Source: Pontibacter russatus (GTDB lineage Bacteria; Bacteroidota; Bacteroidia; Cytophagales; Hymenobacteraceae). From it: a stretch of 64,000 nt of DNA. The position numbers and the translations under genes were made by a program. Location: NCBI RefSeq assembly GCF_009931655.1, contig NZ_CP047984.1, positions 4,853,001 to 4,917,000 of the forward strand, in the 5' to 3' direction. The notes beneath the pieces were generated by a model, which was given only the letters and a program-made list of their open reading frames with translations, ran no database searches and was not told the DNA's origin. Positions 28,589 through 37,777 of this stretch are shown here, piece after piece. How positions within the stretch are numbered: position 1 is the stretch's first letter; the number at the start of each line of letters is the position of its first letter.

Positions 28589-29062
28589 ATGGCATCTACT
28601 AACGTTGCTTACCAAAGCGTAGCGATTAAATATGGTATCTTGGTAGGAGTGGCGCACATTATATACTTTGTGCTGATGTGGATATTTGGACTGCTCGATG
28701 TGATCGAGCTCTCTTTTATCAGCGGCTTGTTCCTGGTTGTCGGTATAACCGTCGCCATCTCCAGGTTCAAGCGCATCAGAGGGGGCACGCTGCACTACCT
28801 GCAGGGGCTCGGCATCGGGGCCACGGTCGGCGTGGTGTCGTCCGCCATACTGGCCCTCTTCCTCATGATTTTCCTGAGCCTCTTCCGGACGGGCTACATC
28901 GAGAACCTGCAGGCGAGCGCCCTCTTCCCGGAAAGCCTGACAAAGCTTTCGCTGTTTGTCATCACCATCCTGTATGGCACGGTACCGGGTCTCCTGATCG
29001 GGTTTATCGCCATGCAGTGGTTTAAACGGGAAGATCACAGTACCATGCCTGGGCGGAGATAA
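28589..29062 (+). CDS. DUF4199 membrane protein, copy 1
   Basis: A 157-residue integral membrane protein with four predicted helices, starting around IKYGILVGVAHIIYFVLMWI. It has the pattern of the DUF4199 family, including FKRIRGGTLHYLQGLGIG before helix 3 and QWFKRE at the end. It is restricted mainly to Bacteroidota and has no known function. A paralogue follows 51 bases downstream on the same strand. The 329-base spacer before it (28260-28588) contains no ORF or structure I could identify. Confidence 0.75.
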   Translation: MASTNVAYQSVAIKYGILVGVAHIIYFVLMWIFGLLDVIELSFISGLFLVVGITVAISRFKRIRGGTLHYLQGLGIGATVGVVSSAILALFLMIFLSLFRTGYIENLQASALFPESLTKLSLFVITILYGTVPGLLIGFIAMQWFKREDHSTMPGRR

Positions 29063-29113
29063 GGTAGTCTTTTCCTGCATCAGGAGGCGTAGTTACCAAT
29101 AATCAACTAAGCG

Positions 29114-29572
29114 ATGGAAAAGATTGGCTTAAAATATGGTCTGCTGACTGCCGCCGGGCTTGTGGCGTATTTCCTGCTGATGAAGGCAATCGGGCTGGTT
29201 CATATCGTGGAGCTTCGGTTTCTGAACGGCCTTATCATGGCGGTGGGGGTGGTGCTTGCCATCAGAGCCTATAAAACTGTGTCGGGGGGCAACATCGGCT
29301 ACTTCAAGGGGATTGGCACCGGGATGATTACGGCTGTGACAGGCACGGTCCTCTTCGGGGCATTCATGGTGGCCTATATCAAAATAGCGGGAGGGGAGTT
29401 GCTGGAAATGCTCTCGACCAGGCATTACTTCGGCGATAGGGTGGCAACTACGCCCGGCCTAGTTATCTTCTCGGTGCTCCTGCTGGAGGGCATTATCTCG
29501 GGTTTCATGATCTCCTTCATCGCCATGCAGTATTTCAAGCGTAGGGACTATAAAGTCCCGAACAGCCCCTGA
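29114..29572 (+). CDS. DUF4199 membrane protein, copy 2
   Basis: A 152-residue paralogue of the preceding gene with the same four-helix layout. It has LKYGLLTAAGLVAYFLLMKAI at the start, YKTVSGGNIGYFKGIGTG in the middle and MQYFKRRDYKV at the end. The divergence from copy 1 is substantial, so the duplication is old. The two genes are probably one transcript. The following spacer, 29573-29944, has only AT-rich and TATATA sequence and probably a promoter for the next gene. Confidence 0.75.
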   Translation: MEKIGLKYGLLTAAGLVAYFLLMKAIGLVHIVELRFLNGLIMAVGVVLAIRAYKTVSGGNIGYFKGIGTGMITAVTGTVLFGAFMVAYIKIAGGELLEMLSTRHYFGDRVATTPGLVIFSVLLLEGIISGFMISFIAMQYFKRRDYKVPNSP

Positions 29573-29944
29573 TGCCAGCTGGTATAAGTACACGTACAGA
29601 GATAATCTGCGCTATCCACTGAAGAACGGCCTCGTTTGATGCATTGGTAATGAGCTAAATCATTACTGAAAATTTTGTATCCTGATATCTCCAGCACATG
29701 CTTCTTTGCCATTGCCCCTGTTTATATAAACTAATGCCTGAAGATATATGGCGAGTGTTGGGTATATATGGCTAAACATCCCTCTATGTGCCATAGCCGG
29801 AGCGCTGAGAGGCGTTGACGGAATAAGTTAAAATTAATATATAGATAATTAAATAAATTATGCCGTATTGGCTAACCTGCCCGCCCGGAATACGTTAATT
29901 AGCCAGAAGAAGCCTTGCAGTTGAGGCGGATGAACCCTTAGCAT

Positions 29945-30343
29945 ATGAAAAAGAATTTACTCCTACTGATAACGCTCCTGCTAAGCACGGCGGGATATGC
30001 GCAGCACATGGGCTTAACCGATGACGGCCTCGATGAAGTGCTGCTGGCCATAGACATAGAGGGGCCCGCCATGGCCAACCTGGAGATGAAGCAGGTGCTG
30101 CAGCTGGACCCAGAGCAGTATAGCCAGGTGGAGCGCCTGAACGAGGCCCGCTACCAGAAGATGCTGGAAGCCGAACAGCTGTATGCGCAGAACGAGGTGC
30201 AGCGCTCCAAAACTTTCAGGAGCATCGCCATCGAAACAGACCAAACGCTGAAGCAGGTGCTCGACGAGCAGCAGATGCGCCGCTACCTCGAGCTGGAGGG
30301 ACGCTTTAACACGCAGTTTGTGTCTGAAAACGAAGAAAAATAG
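29945..30343 (+). CDS. Small periplasmic helical protein (Spy/LTxxQ-like)
   Basis: A 132-residue exported protein. The signal peptide MKKNLLLLITLLLSTAGYAQ is followed by an almost entirely helical, Gln/Glu-rich body (QVLQLDPEQYSQVERLNEA, then LKQVLDEQQMRRYLELEGRF). Alternating conserved L-x-x-x-Q patterns resemble the periplasmic Spy/CpxP-like chaperone family, but the match is only by character. Function is unknown. It ends 28 bases before a strong hairpin shared with the converging lipoprotein gene. Confidence 0.65.
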   Translation: MKKNLLLLITLLLSTAGYAQHMGLTDDGLDEVLLAIDIEGPAMANLEMKQVLQLDPEQYSQVERLNEARYQKMLEAEQLYAQNEVQRSKTFRSIAIETDQTLKQVLDEQQMRRYLELEGRFNTQFVSENEEK

Positions 30344-30371
30344 CGTTAGGAATATTTGCAGAAGAGAGACT

Positions 30372-30416
30372 CAGAAAGCACCGGAGCCCGCCATACACGG
30401 GTTCCGGTGCTTTCTG
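30372..30416. terminator. Bidirectional terminator
   Basis: A perfect 14-bp stem (CAGAAAGCACCGGA and its complement) with a 17-base loop that can pair further (GCCCG with CGGGT). It lies between converging genes. Confidence 0.85.
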
Positions 30417-30419
30417 GCA

Positions 30420-30803
30420 TTACAGGGGGTGATGATAGTTCACCTCCGTAATCTTGCCTGTGGCGCCTATGCGCACTTCCACGCGGTTGGCCTCCGACAG
30501 GGCTGATTTATCGGTGCATTGGGAGCCGGGCTCTATATAGTAATAGTAGATGCGCCGGTTGCGTTCGAGCAGTTCCTCGCTGTCGGGCCTGCCCAGTACG
30601 TTGCGCAGCACGTATTCCTTCTGGCCGTAGAGTTCCTTCCGTATCTTTTCGAAATCGGCTACCAGCTTCGTGCGCTTGCCCGTGCAGGCATAGGTGTCTG
30701 CTTTCCAGGTCTCGCTGTCAAAATTCTCCATGCCCTCCGGCACGCCGCAGGCGCCGAGCAGCCCGGCCGCCAGCAAAGAGGTGTATAAAACGCGCTTCAA
30801 CAT
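30420..30803 (-). CDS. Small lipoprotein of unknown function
   Basis: A 127-residue lipoprotein counted from the ATG at 30803 (MLKRVLYTSLLAAGLLGACG), which gives a proper lipobox LLGAC. The frame is open 72 codons further up but without sense. The mature part has three more cysteines (ACTGKR, SQCTDK) and an RPDSEELLERNRRIYYYYIEPG segment typical of small SmpA/BamE-like periplasmic folds. It would be anchored to the inner or outer membrane. No function can be assigned. Confidence 0.7.
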   Translation of the reverse strand: MLKRVLYTSLLAAGLLGACGVPEGMENFDSETWKADTYACTGKRTKLVADFEKIRKELYGQKEYVLRNVLGRPDSEELLERNRRIYYYYIEPGSQCTDKSALSEANRVEVRIGATGKITEVNYHHPL

Positions 30804-31076
30804 ACAGTTGCTATATATAAGCCAAAGGTGCAGCATGTAAGCTTGCCACACAAGCCAAACCGCGAGAAATGTGTTTTGTTGTGCCGCCCGGCGCCTTAAA
30901 TCCGCAGGATTAAAAAATGTGTTTCTTTTGCTGTATACTTTAATTTTATGTACAATACCGGTTAATTTGAGAGCGTTAGCAATAGGAAAAGGCACCAATG
31001 GCCGGAACAGCCGGAACAATTTTCACTGCTGCGCCTGTTGCTAAGACGAAATAACAACTTGAAGCCAGATAAAACT

Positions 31077-31901
31077 ATGTTAAAAGTTACACTGACGTCC
31101 CTTGCCCTCGGCCTTTTATCTTTCACTTCGCCTGTTTCGCCCGGCGTGGCACCACACGCTCCCGCTCCCGCGATAGAGGCAGCGACAGCCCTGGCAACCG
31201 GAGACGCAGCCATGCTTACCTTCGCCGAGAAGCAGGCAGCCTTCAGCGATTACCTGCTGGACATATACAACGAGGCCGGGCTGAAGAGCAAGGGACTTTC
31301 TTTCGAGGTGTTTAAGAAAGGGTGCGTGGGTTTCCAGAACATGAAGCGGCAGGGAAACACTTCACCAGCCAGGTCCATCCTGACGGTGATAGACTTCACC
31401 AAATCCAGCCGCGAGAAGCGCCTCTGGACCATCGACCTGGAATCAAAGAAAGTGTTGTTCAACACGCTGGTGGCGCATGGCCGCAACACCGGAGAGGACA
31501 AAGCCCTGAAGTTCTCCAACAGGCCTAACTCCTATATGAGCAGCCTCGGTTTTTATCTGACCGACGCCACTTATTTCGGGAAGCACGGGTTGTCGCTGCG
31601 CCTGAGCGGCGTGGATGGCAAGTATAACTCCAACGCCATGGCTCGCGCCATCGTGATGCACGGCGCTGATTACGCCACAGCCGCTTTTGTGAAGCAATAT
31701 GGCCGACTCGGCCGAAGCCTTGGCTGCCCTGCCGTTCCAGAGGAAATGTCGAAGGAAATTATTATGGCCATTAAGGATAAAACAGTGCTGTACATTCACG
31801 GCAACGACAGCAACTACGCCTCCGCATACCTGAACCCGGCACCTGCGGTTGAGGCCTTCGCCCTGGAGGCGCTGCCTGAGACCACGCTTGCCTCTAACTG
31901 A
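31077..31901 (+). CDS. Murein L,D-transpeptidase catalytic-domain protein (PF13645-type)
   Basis: A 274-residue exported protein from the ATG at 31077 (MLKVTLTSLALGLLSF), with a signal peptide. The catalytic motif of the YkuD-like group is present: IVMHGAD with the His and RLGRSLGCPAVP with the nucleophilic Cys. A conserved YMSSLGFYLTDATYFGKHG segment matches the family of unknown-function L,D-transpeptidase-like proteins of Proteobacteria and Bacteroidota. It would act on peptidoglycan stem peptides in the periplasm. The gene is single and ends at a very stable hairpin. Confidence 0.85.
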   Translation: MLKVTLTSLALGLLSFTSPVSPGVAPHAPAPAIEAATALATGDAAMLTFAEKQAAFSDYLLDIYNEAGLKSKGLSFEVFKKGCVGFQNMKRQGNTSPARSILTVIDFTKSSREKRLWTIDLESKKVLFNTLVAHGRNTGEDKALKFSNRPNSYMSSLGFYLTDATYFGKHGLSLRLSGVDGKYNSNAMARAIVMHGADYATAAFVKQYGRLGRSLGCPAVPEEMSKEIIMAIKDKTVLYIHGNDSNYASAYLNPAPAVEAFALEALPETTLASN

Positions 31902-31918
31902 GTTACACAAAAAAAGCA

Positions 31919-31972
31919 TCTATAAACAGGAGAGCCCTGCAGCAAACGCTGCAGGGCTCTCCTGTTTATAGA
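31919..31972. terminator. Bidirectional terminator
   Basis: A perfect 25-bp stem (TCTATAAACAGGAGAGCCCT and onward, with its complement) and a 4-base loop AAAC. It separates the transpeptidase-like gene from the converging small membrane protein gene. Confidence 0.92.
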
Positions 31973-31983
31973 TTTAGTTATAC

Positions 31984-32181
31984 TTACACGGTGTCTTTGG
32001 TCGTCTTCACGAGGTTGATACCGGCAAAGAAAAATATCAGCCCCACTACGAAAGGCACGGCTGAGGAAAACTTGCCCACCAGCACACCGTCGCCGCCCAT
32101 CAGGAAGGCATAAGCTCCCCAGATGATGCCGATAACACCTAAAATGGTCAGCAAAGCACCGAATGTTCGCTTCATATTCAT
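31984..32181 (-). CDS. Small two-helix membrane protein
   Basis: A 65-residue protein from the ATG at 32181 (MNMKRTFGALLTILGVIGII); an alternative start at 32175 drops two residues. Two membrane helices (residues 7-22 and about 40-57) are separated by a glycine-rich loop (MGGDGVLVGKFSSAVP). It ends in a short basic/polar tail (LVKTTKDTV). It is common as an uncharacterised protein in Bacteroidota. Upstream, on the opposite strand, lies a riboswitch-like structure. Confidence 0.7.
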   Translation of the reverse strand: MNMKRTFGALLTILGVIGIIWGAYAFLMGGDGVLVGKFSSAVPFVVGLIFFFAGINLVKTTKDTV

Positions 32182-32257
32182 AGTTTTTATGTTAGTTTCA
32201 ATACGCTGCGCCACTGGCAGCCTATATATACCCTTATTACGATGATGTCTTGAAAAG

Positions 32258-32403
32258 GGTCGCAAGTGGCAGGAGCGGCTCCGCTAACACAGCTTCCCGT
32301 GCCCCTGCTGCAGTGTGGAACGGGCAGGAAAATGTCCGGCAGATCCCCGCAACTACGAAGCAAGCCCAGCCGTTCACTTGTTAGCCAGACTTCATCGCGA
32401 ACC
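32258..32403 (+). ncRNA. Possible cobalamin riboswitch (degenerate)
   Basis: The plus strand carries, in the right order, pieces of the cobalamin-riboswitch core: GGAACGGGCAGGAAAATGTCC, then CCCCGCAACTACGAAGC, then GTTAGCCAGACTTC. The outer helix can form between GGTCGC (32258-32263) and GCGAACC (32397-32403). The classic ACTGT is ACTAC and the AGTCAG is AGCCAG, so it may be a decayed or divergent copy. The next plus-strand gene is a lipid kinase, not a B12 gene, 215 bases on. Confidence 0.42.
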
Positions 32404-32617
32404 TTAGGCACTGCCCACGCCCGGGCACATTTAAAGCTTTGCCTAAATGTCTTGCCCATATATAAAGTCAGTAGCGGCCTGATGATTATATAAATCTTTC
32501 CTGCTCCGGGCTGATGCCGCGAAGGCAGCAGCTGTGAGCGGCTTTGGGTTTGGGGGCTACTTAATATTTTTTTCCTCGTATCAAGAAGCAGTGACCAAAG
32601 CGATAACTAGCACCCCT

Positions 32618-33529
32618 ATGGAAGAAGAAAAACACAGCAGCCTGCTGTTCGTTATAAACCCTATTGCCGGAGACATCGAAAAGGAAGAACTGGAAGATGA
32701 AATCAGGGCGGAGTGCGCGGCGCACGGCATTGCCTGCGAGATATACCGCACCACCGGCGCAAACGATAAGGAAGTTATCCGGCAGAAGCTACAGGACAAA
32801 GGGTATGACAGCGTGTACGCGGTGGGAGGCGACGGCACCGTGAGCCTGGTGGCCTCCCTGCTCATCCACACCAATACGCCGCTGGGCATTATCCCGCTCG
32901 GCTCCGGCAATGGCCTGTCGAAAGACCTGCTGATACCGCAGGACACGGAGGAGGCGCTGGAACTAGTACACCAGCATGTGGTGCGCAACATCGACACCAT
33001 CACCCTGAACGGGCATCCCTCCATCCACCTCAGCGACCTGGGTTTCAATGCGCTGGTGGTCGAGAGGTTCTGCTCGGGCGATACCCGCGGCCCCGGCTCC
33101 TACGCCTGGATTGCGATGCAGGAGTACCTTGCCTACGAGCCAAAGAACTACCGCATCGTGACAGACAAGGAGGTATTCGAGGGGCCGGCCTTTATGGTGA
33201 CCATCGCCAACGCAAACGCTTTCGGCTCCAACGCCAATATCAACCCGAACGGCATCCTGAACGACGGCCGTTTCGAAATATGCCTGATAGAGCCTTTCCC
33301 AAAGGCAGCCGGCATCGGCATTCTGTACAAGCTGTATACCGACAGCATCGACACCTCCGTTTACAGCCGCCGCCTGAGCTGCAAGTCGGCCACCATCTAC
33401 AACCTGGAGGGTGAGGTGATGCACATAGATGGGGAGCCGATAGATTTAGGGGCTGAGGTGAAAGTGGAAATGCACCCCAGGAGCCTGAAAGTGATTCTGC
33501 CTGTCTCTCAGAATGAGAAAGAGCTGTAG
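32618..33529 (+). CDS. Diacylglycerol kinase-family lipid kinase
   Basis: A 303-residue soluble enzyme from the ATG at 32618 (MEEEKHSSLLFVINPIAG). It has the DAGK catalytic signature: FVINPIAG, VGGDGTVS for nucleotide binding, and IPLGSGNGLSKDL. The C-terminal beta domain (FEICLIEPFPKA, MHIDGEPIDLG) is as in YegS/BmrU proteins. It would phosphorylate diacylglycerol or a related membrane lipid, or a sphingoid base, which Bacteroidota contain; the substrate cannot be told. The stop lies adjacent to that of the converging phosphoesterase gene, with no spacer for a terminator. Confidence 0.88.
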   Translation: MEEEKHSSLLFVINPIAGDIEKEELEDEIRAECAAHGIACEIYRTTGANDKEVIRQKLQDKGYDSVYAVGGDGTVSLVASLLIHTNTPLGIIPLGSGNGLSKDLLIPQDTEEALELVHQHVVRNIDTITLNGHPSIHLSDLGFNALVVERFCSGDTRGPGSYAWIAMQEYLAYEPKNYRIVTDKEVFEGPAFMVTIANANAFGSNANINPNGILNDGRFEICLIEPFPKAAGIGILYKLYTDSIDTSVYSRRLSCKSATIYNLEGEVMHIDGEPIDLGAEVKVEMHPRSLKVILPVSQNEKEL

Positions 33530-34756
33530 TCAGGCCTGTGCCGGTCGTTCCGGGGTGGGGGCAGGCGCCAGCACGCTGTCCAGCTTCTTCCGGAATACCA
33601 CCATCTCCTCGTTCGGCTCGGCCGCAGCAAGCACCTCCATCCACACCTCTCCGTTGCTGTAGTAATTGAGCACCACAAAGCCCAGCTCCTCCAGCGTAAA
33701 GGTAGCACTGCCGCCTTTTTTCACGAAGGCAGTTTTGCTGCCCGAGCCGCTCACGATAAAATGATTCTGCTGCACCTCGAAGTGTTGCAGGTTGTGGTCG
33801 TGCCCCGCCACATAGATGATGTTGCTGTATCGGTGCATGATGCGCAGCAGGCGCTTGCGCATTTTCTTGTACTTGCGGTGCGACATGTCTTCGTAGGCAC
33901 CGAACAGCTTGCGGTAGAAAGGGTAGAGGGAGCCGAAGATGGGCAGGGGGATATAGATGCGCCTGTGCGCGGCCGTAAGCGGGAAGATGTGCTGCTTCAT
34001 CGTAAACTTGCCGCCGTGCAGGGCGTTGCTGTAGAGCGGATGGTGCGCCGCCACAATTACCCGCTGGTGCCTGTTGCGCCGCAGCAGGTTGTTGAAAGCT
34101 ATAAAAAACTCCTCAATGTCGTTGTAGGGGCAGCCTTGTTTACTGCCCAGGGGCTTCTCGCCGCGCTGCACAAACCACTGCGTGTTGATGATGACCAGCA
34201 GCAGCCCCTCGGCCAGTTGCAGGCTCACGGGGCCGGGGCAGCCGTTGCGTGGCTGGTAGCTTTCCTCGTCCTGCAGGTGGGCCAGCACATAGCGCTCCTG
34301 ACGCAGCATTTGTTCGTAGCCGCCCTTGCTGCCCTTCAGCCAGTCGTGGTTGCCGCTCAGGAAAATGCCTTTGCCGGGGTAGTTTTGGATATGGCCCAGC
34401 AACAGGTCGAGGCGGGCCTCGGCGGGCTGCCGCAGCCGGTGCCCCTCCGGAGGCAGCCCGATGGGGTAGAGGTTGTCGCCGAGGAAAACGGCGGTGCCTG
34501 CTTTGCCTACAGCAAGCTGCCACTTCCCGAAAAGCTGCAGCACCGGGTCGCTGCCGTCGGTGGCGACAGCCCCTACGTCGCCCAGCATCGCCACCGAGTG
34601 TACCAGTTCCGCACCCTTCGGCGGAGTATTGCGCTGCCAACCCACATCGGCCAGTTTAAAGAAGGGCTTGCGGCGGTATTTGCGCTCCTGCCAGTAGCTG
34701 AACGCCAGAAAGGCGAACAGCAGCGTGGGTACAATGATGAGAAAGTATGGCAGCAT
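33530..34756 (-). CDS. Metallophosphoesterase (acid-phosphatase-like), membrane-anchored
   Basis: A 408-residue protein with one N-terminal membrane helix (LIIVPTLLFAFLAFSYW) and a calcineurin-like phosphoesterase domain. Motifs in order are LGDVGA (a variant of the first GD block), FLGDNLYPIG, FLSGNHDWLKG, VIVAAHHPLYSN and VAGHDHNLQHF, which supply the two-metal site. The architecture resembles tartrate-resistant acid phosphatase-like proteins of Bacteroidota. The catalytic part probably faces the periplasm. Its 3' end directly abuts that of the lipid kinase gene. Confidence 0.85.
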   Translation of the reverse strand: MLPYFLIIVPTLLFAFLAFSYWQERKYRRKPFFKLADVGWQRNTPPKGAELVHSVAMLGDVGAVATDGSDPVLQLFGKWQLAVGKAGTAVFLGDNLYPIGLPPEGHRLRQPAEARLDLLLGHIQNYPGKGIFLSGNHDWLKGSKGGYEQMLRQERYVLAHLQDEESYQPRNGCPGPVSLQLAEGLLLVIINTQWFVQRGEKPLGSKQGCPYNDIEEFFIAFNNLLRRNRHQRVIVAAHHPLYSNALHGGKFTMKQHIFPLTAAHRRIYIPLPIFGSLYPFYRKLFGAYEDMSHRKYKKMRKRLLRIMHRYSNIIYVAGHDHNLQHFEVQQNHFIVSGSGSKTAFVKKGGSATFTLEELGFVVLNYYSNGEVWMEVLAAAEPNEEMVVFRKKLDSVLAPAPTPERPAQA

Positions 34757-34869
34757 ATATAAATTCAGGTGTCACAGCAGGAACAAGGGCAACAGATTTT
34801 CAGGGCAGGGATTGAAGCTATATAGCAACACAAACATAATTTTTTCGGCACCGCTATATATGGCCTGCA

Positions 34870-35505
34870 CTAAAAGTCCGGGGGCAGCAGGTTCTTGAAG
34901 TGCCCGTTCAGGCGCACCCTGTCTTTGAGGCGCTCGGTTTCCTGCACAACCGGCATGATGTGCTGCAGGTGCTGCAGAATAGCCTCCTGCCGCTCCGCCT
35001 CGCGTTGCAGTTGCAGCAGGGCATACTCCTGCTCCAGCGTCAGGCCGAGGTGGTGGCCTATATCAAAGCTCCTGAAATTATCGGGCAGCTCCTGGAACAG
35101 CTTGCTGATGCCGAGCGACTCGTACAGGATCCTCAGGTATTCCGTTATCTTCTGCTTTGTGAGGATGTCCTCGTCTTCGGTATACGCCACATCCTCCACC
35201 TCGCCCCCTGCATACAGCCTGCCGGGCGCCATCTTGTCAAGATGCAGGATTTTAAACACCTTCAGGCCCTTCGTGCGGATGTCCATTTCGCCGTTAGCGT
35301 ATTTTTTCTCGATGTTCAGTAGCTTCATCTCGGTGCCGTATGCGCCCACCCCACCCTGTATATAAGTGGGGATGCCGAAGGTTTTCTCCTCCGCCACGCA
35401 CTCGAGCACCAACTGCTTGTAGCGCGGCTCAAACACGTGCAGGTTCAGCTTCTCACCCGGAAACACCACAATACCCAGCGGAAAAAGAGGAAGATATCTT
35501 GCCAT
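34870..35505 (-). CDS. LON substrate-binding-domain protein
   Basis: A 211-residue protein from the ATG at 35505 (MARYLPLFPLGIVVFPGEKL). It contains only the N-terminal (LAN) domain of Lon protease: FPLGIVVFPGEKLNLHVFEPRYKQLV, GIPTYI and the G-x-R-L-x-A-G segment. There is no AAA or protease part. A helical tail (residues 130-190, ELPDNFRSFD to ERQEAILQHL) follows. Such stand-alone domains are widespread and thought to bind unfolded substrates, but their role is unknown. It is an isolated gene. Confidence 0.85.
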   Translation of the reverse strand: MARYLPLFPLGIVVFPGEKLNLHVFEPRYKQLVLECVAEEKTFGIPTYIQGGVGAYGTEMKLLNIEKKYANGEMDIRTKGLKVFKILHLDKMAPGRLYAGGEVEDVAYTEDEDILTKQKITEYLRILYESLGISKLFQELPDNFRSFDIGHHLGLTLEQEYALLQLQREAERQEAILQHLQHIMPVVQETERLKDRVRLNGHFKNLLPPDF

Positions 35506-35688
35506 ATACAATGTTATCTTATGAGCTAACAGCAAAGCCTGCTTTTTGTGCCCTGAAAGTTATCTCTGATACCAAGGCTTACGCACATCGGACATGAGTG
35601 TTAGCGTGACGGGGCTTTGAAAGGCGGCGCCGGCTTGCGAAATCTTGAGAACTCGCTACCTTTGCTGCCTCAGAATAATTGTACAGGA

Positions 35689-36423
35689 ATGGGTAAAAAG
35701 GGTTTGGGGCTGCGGGTGTTGAAGCTGCTTTTTGTGAAGCTGGCGCTGAGCCTTTTCCTGCTAAGCCTGGTGTGGGTGCTGTTGTACCGCTGGGTGGCGC
35801 CGCCTGCCACGCTGCACATGCTGAAGCGCCGCGCCGAGGCCGGTGCCGCAGGCAAAGACGCGCCGCAGATACGCTACCAGTTTGTGCCTCTGGAAGAAAT
35901 GTCGGACCAGTTGCCGCTGGCGGTGGTCGCCTCCGAAGACCAGCGCTTCCCGGACCACAACGGCTTCGACGTGGACGCGATTCTGGACGCTTTTCAGCGC
36001 AACCGCAAGGGCGGCAACATCCGGGGCGGCAGCACCATCAGCCAGCAGGTGGCCAAAAACGTGTTCCTGTGGCACGGCCGCAGCTATTTCCGGAAGGCCG
36101 TAGAGGCTTACTTCACCATGCTGATTGAGTTGCTGTGGGGAAAGGAGCGCATCCTGGAGGTATACCTGAACATTGCCGAAATGGGGGACGGTGTGTTCGG
36201 GGTGGAGGCCGCCAGTCAGAAGTATTTCAACAGATCCGCCAAAGAGGTGGGCCGCCAACAGTCGGCGCTGCTGGCGGCGGTGCTGCCCAATCCTATAAAA
36301 TACTCCGCCCAGCACCCTTCGGCCTATGTGCTCAGGCGGCGCACCCGCATTGCCCGCGCCATGGGCAAACTGGGTGGGGCGACTTATATAGAAGATTTGC
36401 TTCCGGAGAAGGAAGATAAATAA
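35689..36423 (+). CDS. mtgA: Monofunctional biosynthetic peptidoglycan glycosyltransferase
   Basis: A 244-residue GT51 enzyme from the ATG at 35689 (MGKKGLGLRVLKLLFVKL). It has one N-terminal membrane helix and no penicillin-binding transpeptidase domain. The GT51 motifs are intact: VVASEDQRFPDHNGFD (catalytic Glu), GGSTISQQVAKNVFLW, LWGKERILEVYLNIAEMG and GVEAASQKYFNRSAKEV. It polymerises lipid II into glycan chains at the outer face of the inner membrane. The length is right for MtgA. The following 247 bases to the converging lepB hold no clear feature. Confidence 0.95.
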   Translation: MGKKGLGLRVLKLLFVKLALSLFLLSLVWVLLYRWVAPPATLHMLKRRAEAGAAGKDAPQIRYQFVPLEEMSDQLPLAVVASEDQRFPDHNGFDVDAILDAFQRNRKGGNIRGGSTISQQVAKNVFLWHGRSYFRKAVEAYFTMLIELLWGKERILEVYLNIAEMGDGVFGVEAASQKYFNRSAKEVGRQQSALLAAVLPNPIKYSAQHPSAYVLRRRTRIARAMGKLGGATYIEDLLPEKEDK

Positions 36424-36670
36424 TCAGTCATTACAGTGCCTGTACGCAAAAGCAGCAACCGCAGGCTTCTGTTACAGTAAAGCTGTTGCGGATTTCTTCA
36501 TCCGGAACTTTACCTGGAGCGGAATTCCTAATCTGCATATATAATAGGTGGCATATATAAAGCTAGGCGGGGATTAGGAAATCCCCTACAGCTAGCTTAT
36601 ACATTGAGAAAGCTGAAAGAGCATTTCCAGTAGTTGCTGCTCCGGTATATGGCTAAAGCGACAGGCAGTG

Positions 36671-37777
36671 TCAGTCGATGCTGCTGAAGACGCGGTCCCA
36701 ACGCACCCTGTCCAGGAGCTTCCCGTTCGGGTCCAACGACATCCAGATCATGACGGCCTTGCCCACGATGTGGTCGGCAGGCACGTAGCCCCAGTAGCGG
36801 GAGTCGAGGGAGTTGTGGCGGTTGTCGCCCATCATGAAGTAGTAGTCCTGCTTGAAGGTGTACGCATTCGCTTCCTGTCCGTCTATATATAGCTTGCCGT
36901 CCCGCACCTCCGCGTTTTCGTTATGCTCGTACTCCAGGATGACTTTCTCGTAGAAAGGCAGCGTCTGCGGGGTGATGGCCACGGTGGCGCCTTCCTGCGG
37001 GATATAAATCGGGCCGTAGTTGTCCTTGTTCCATTTATATAAATCGGGTGCCTGGGGAAAAATGCCAGCTTCTGCCTCCTGCGGTGCGGCCAGCTGCCGC
37101 TTCACCTCCCTGATGAAATCCAGACCAGCCAATTGCTGGGCCTTCTCCGGGCATATGTGGACGATGTAACCTTCAGGAGTGCGGTAACTGTCGGTGATGT
37201 CGCGGTCTGAGAAAAAGCTTTCGTTCAGTACCCGGTCTGTCTTCAGCAGGTAACTGAACTGCAGGCCATCGGGTTTAGTGGCGGCGCGGCCGTTTATATA
37301 TACCTGCCCCTGCCGGATAGCCACGGAGTCTCCGGCAACGCCGATGCAGCGTTTTATATAGTAGGTTTTAAGGTCGAGGGGGTGTCCCTTTTCGGCTGGG
37401 AAATTGAAGACGACCGCATCGTTCTTTTTGACTTCGGAGAAACCGGGCAGGCGGTAGGGATTCAGCTGGATAGCGTCGGAGTAGGAGGGGATGCCGGTGC
37501 CCCAGATGGTCTGGTGCGTGAGCGGCACCTGCAGGGGCGTCATGGGCGTGCGGGGGCCGTAGTGCAGCTTGCTCACAAACAGGAAATCGCCCACCAGCAG
37601 CGACTTCTCCATGGAGGGCGTCGGGATGGCGTACGCCTCAAAGGTGGCCCAGCGGATGAGGCTGGCAAACACCACCGCGAACATCACGGCATCAGCCCAC
37701 TCGCGGGCGGGGCTCTTTTTTTCCTTCGGCCTTTGCTCCGGCCGTTTCTTGTTCCACCATCTCATAAGCAAAGACAT
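36671..37777 (-). CDS. lepB: Signal peptidase I, paralogue 1
   Basis: A 368-residue S26 peptidase that removes signal peptides at the periplasmic face. One N-terminal membrane helix (DAVMFAVVFASLIRWA) precedes box B with the catalytic serine in IPTPSMEKSLLVGDFLFV. Box D has the lysine in YIKRCIGVAGDSVAI, and box E is MMGDNRHNSLDSRYWGYV. The insert of about 130 residues between boxes is usual for Bacteroidota. The gene ends the minus-strand lepB-tatA-lepB group. Two stretches are almost identical in DNA to the second lepB at 38.8-39.9 kb, although the middle differs. Confidence 0.95.
   Translation of the reverse strand: MSLLMRWWNKKRPEQRPKEKKSPAREWADAVMFAVVFASLIRWATFEAYAIPTPSMEKSLLVGDFLFVSKLHYGPRTPMTPLQVPLTHQTIWGTGIPSYSDAIQLNPYRLPGFSEVKKNDAVVFNFPAEKGHPLDLKTYYIKRCIGVAGDSVAIRQGQVYINGRAATKPDGLQFSYLLKTDRVLNESFFSDRDITDSYRTPEGYIVHICPEKAQQLAGLDFIREVKRQLAAPQEAEAGIFPQAPDLYKWNKDNYGPIYIPQEGATVAITPQTLPFYEKVILEYEHNENAEVRDGKLYIDGQEANAYTFKQDYYFMMGDNRHNSLDSRYWGYVPADHIVGKAVMIWMSLDPNGKLLDRVRWDRVFSSID

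Noticed and set aside
33761..34762. 333-residue plus-strand frame opposite the phosphoesterase
   Set aside because: The opposite strand encodes clear metallophosphoesterase motifs.
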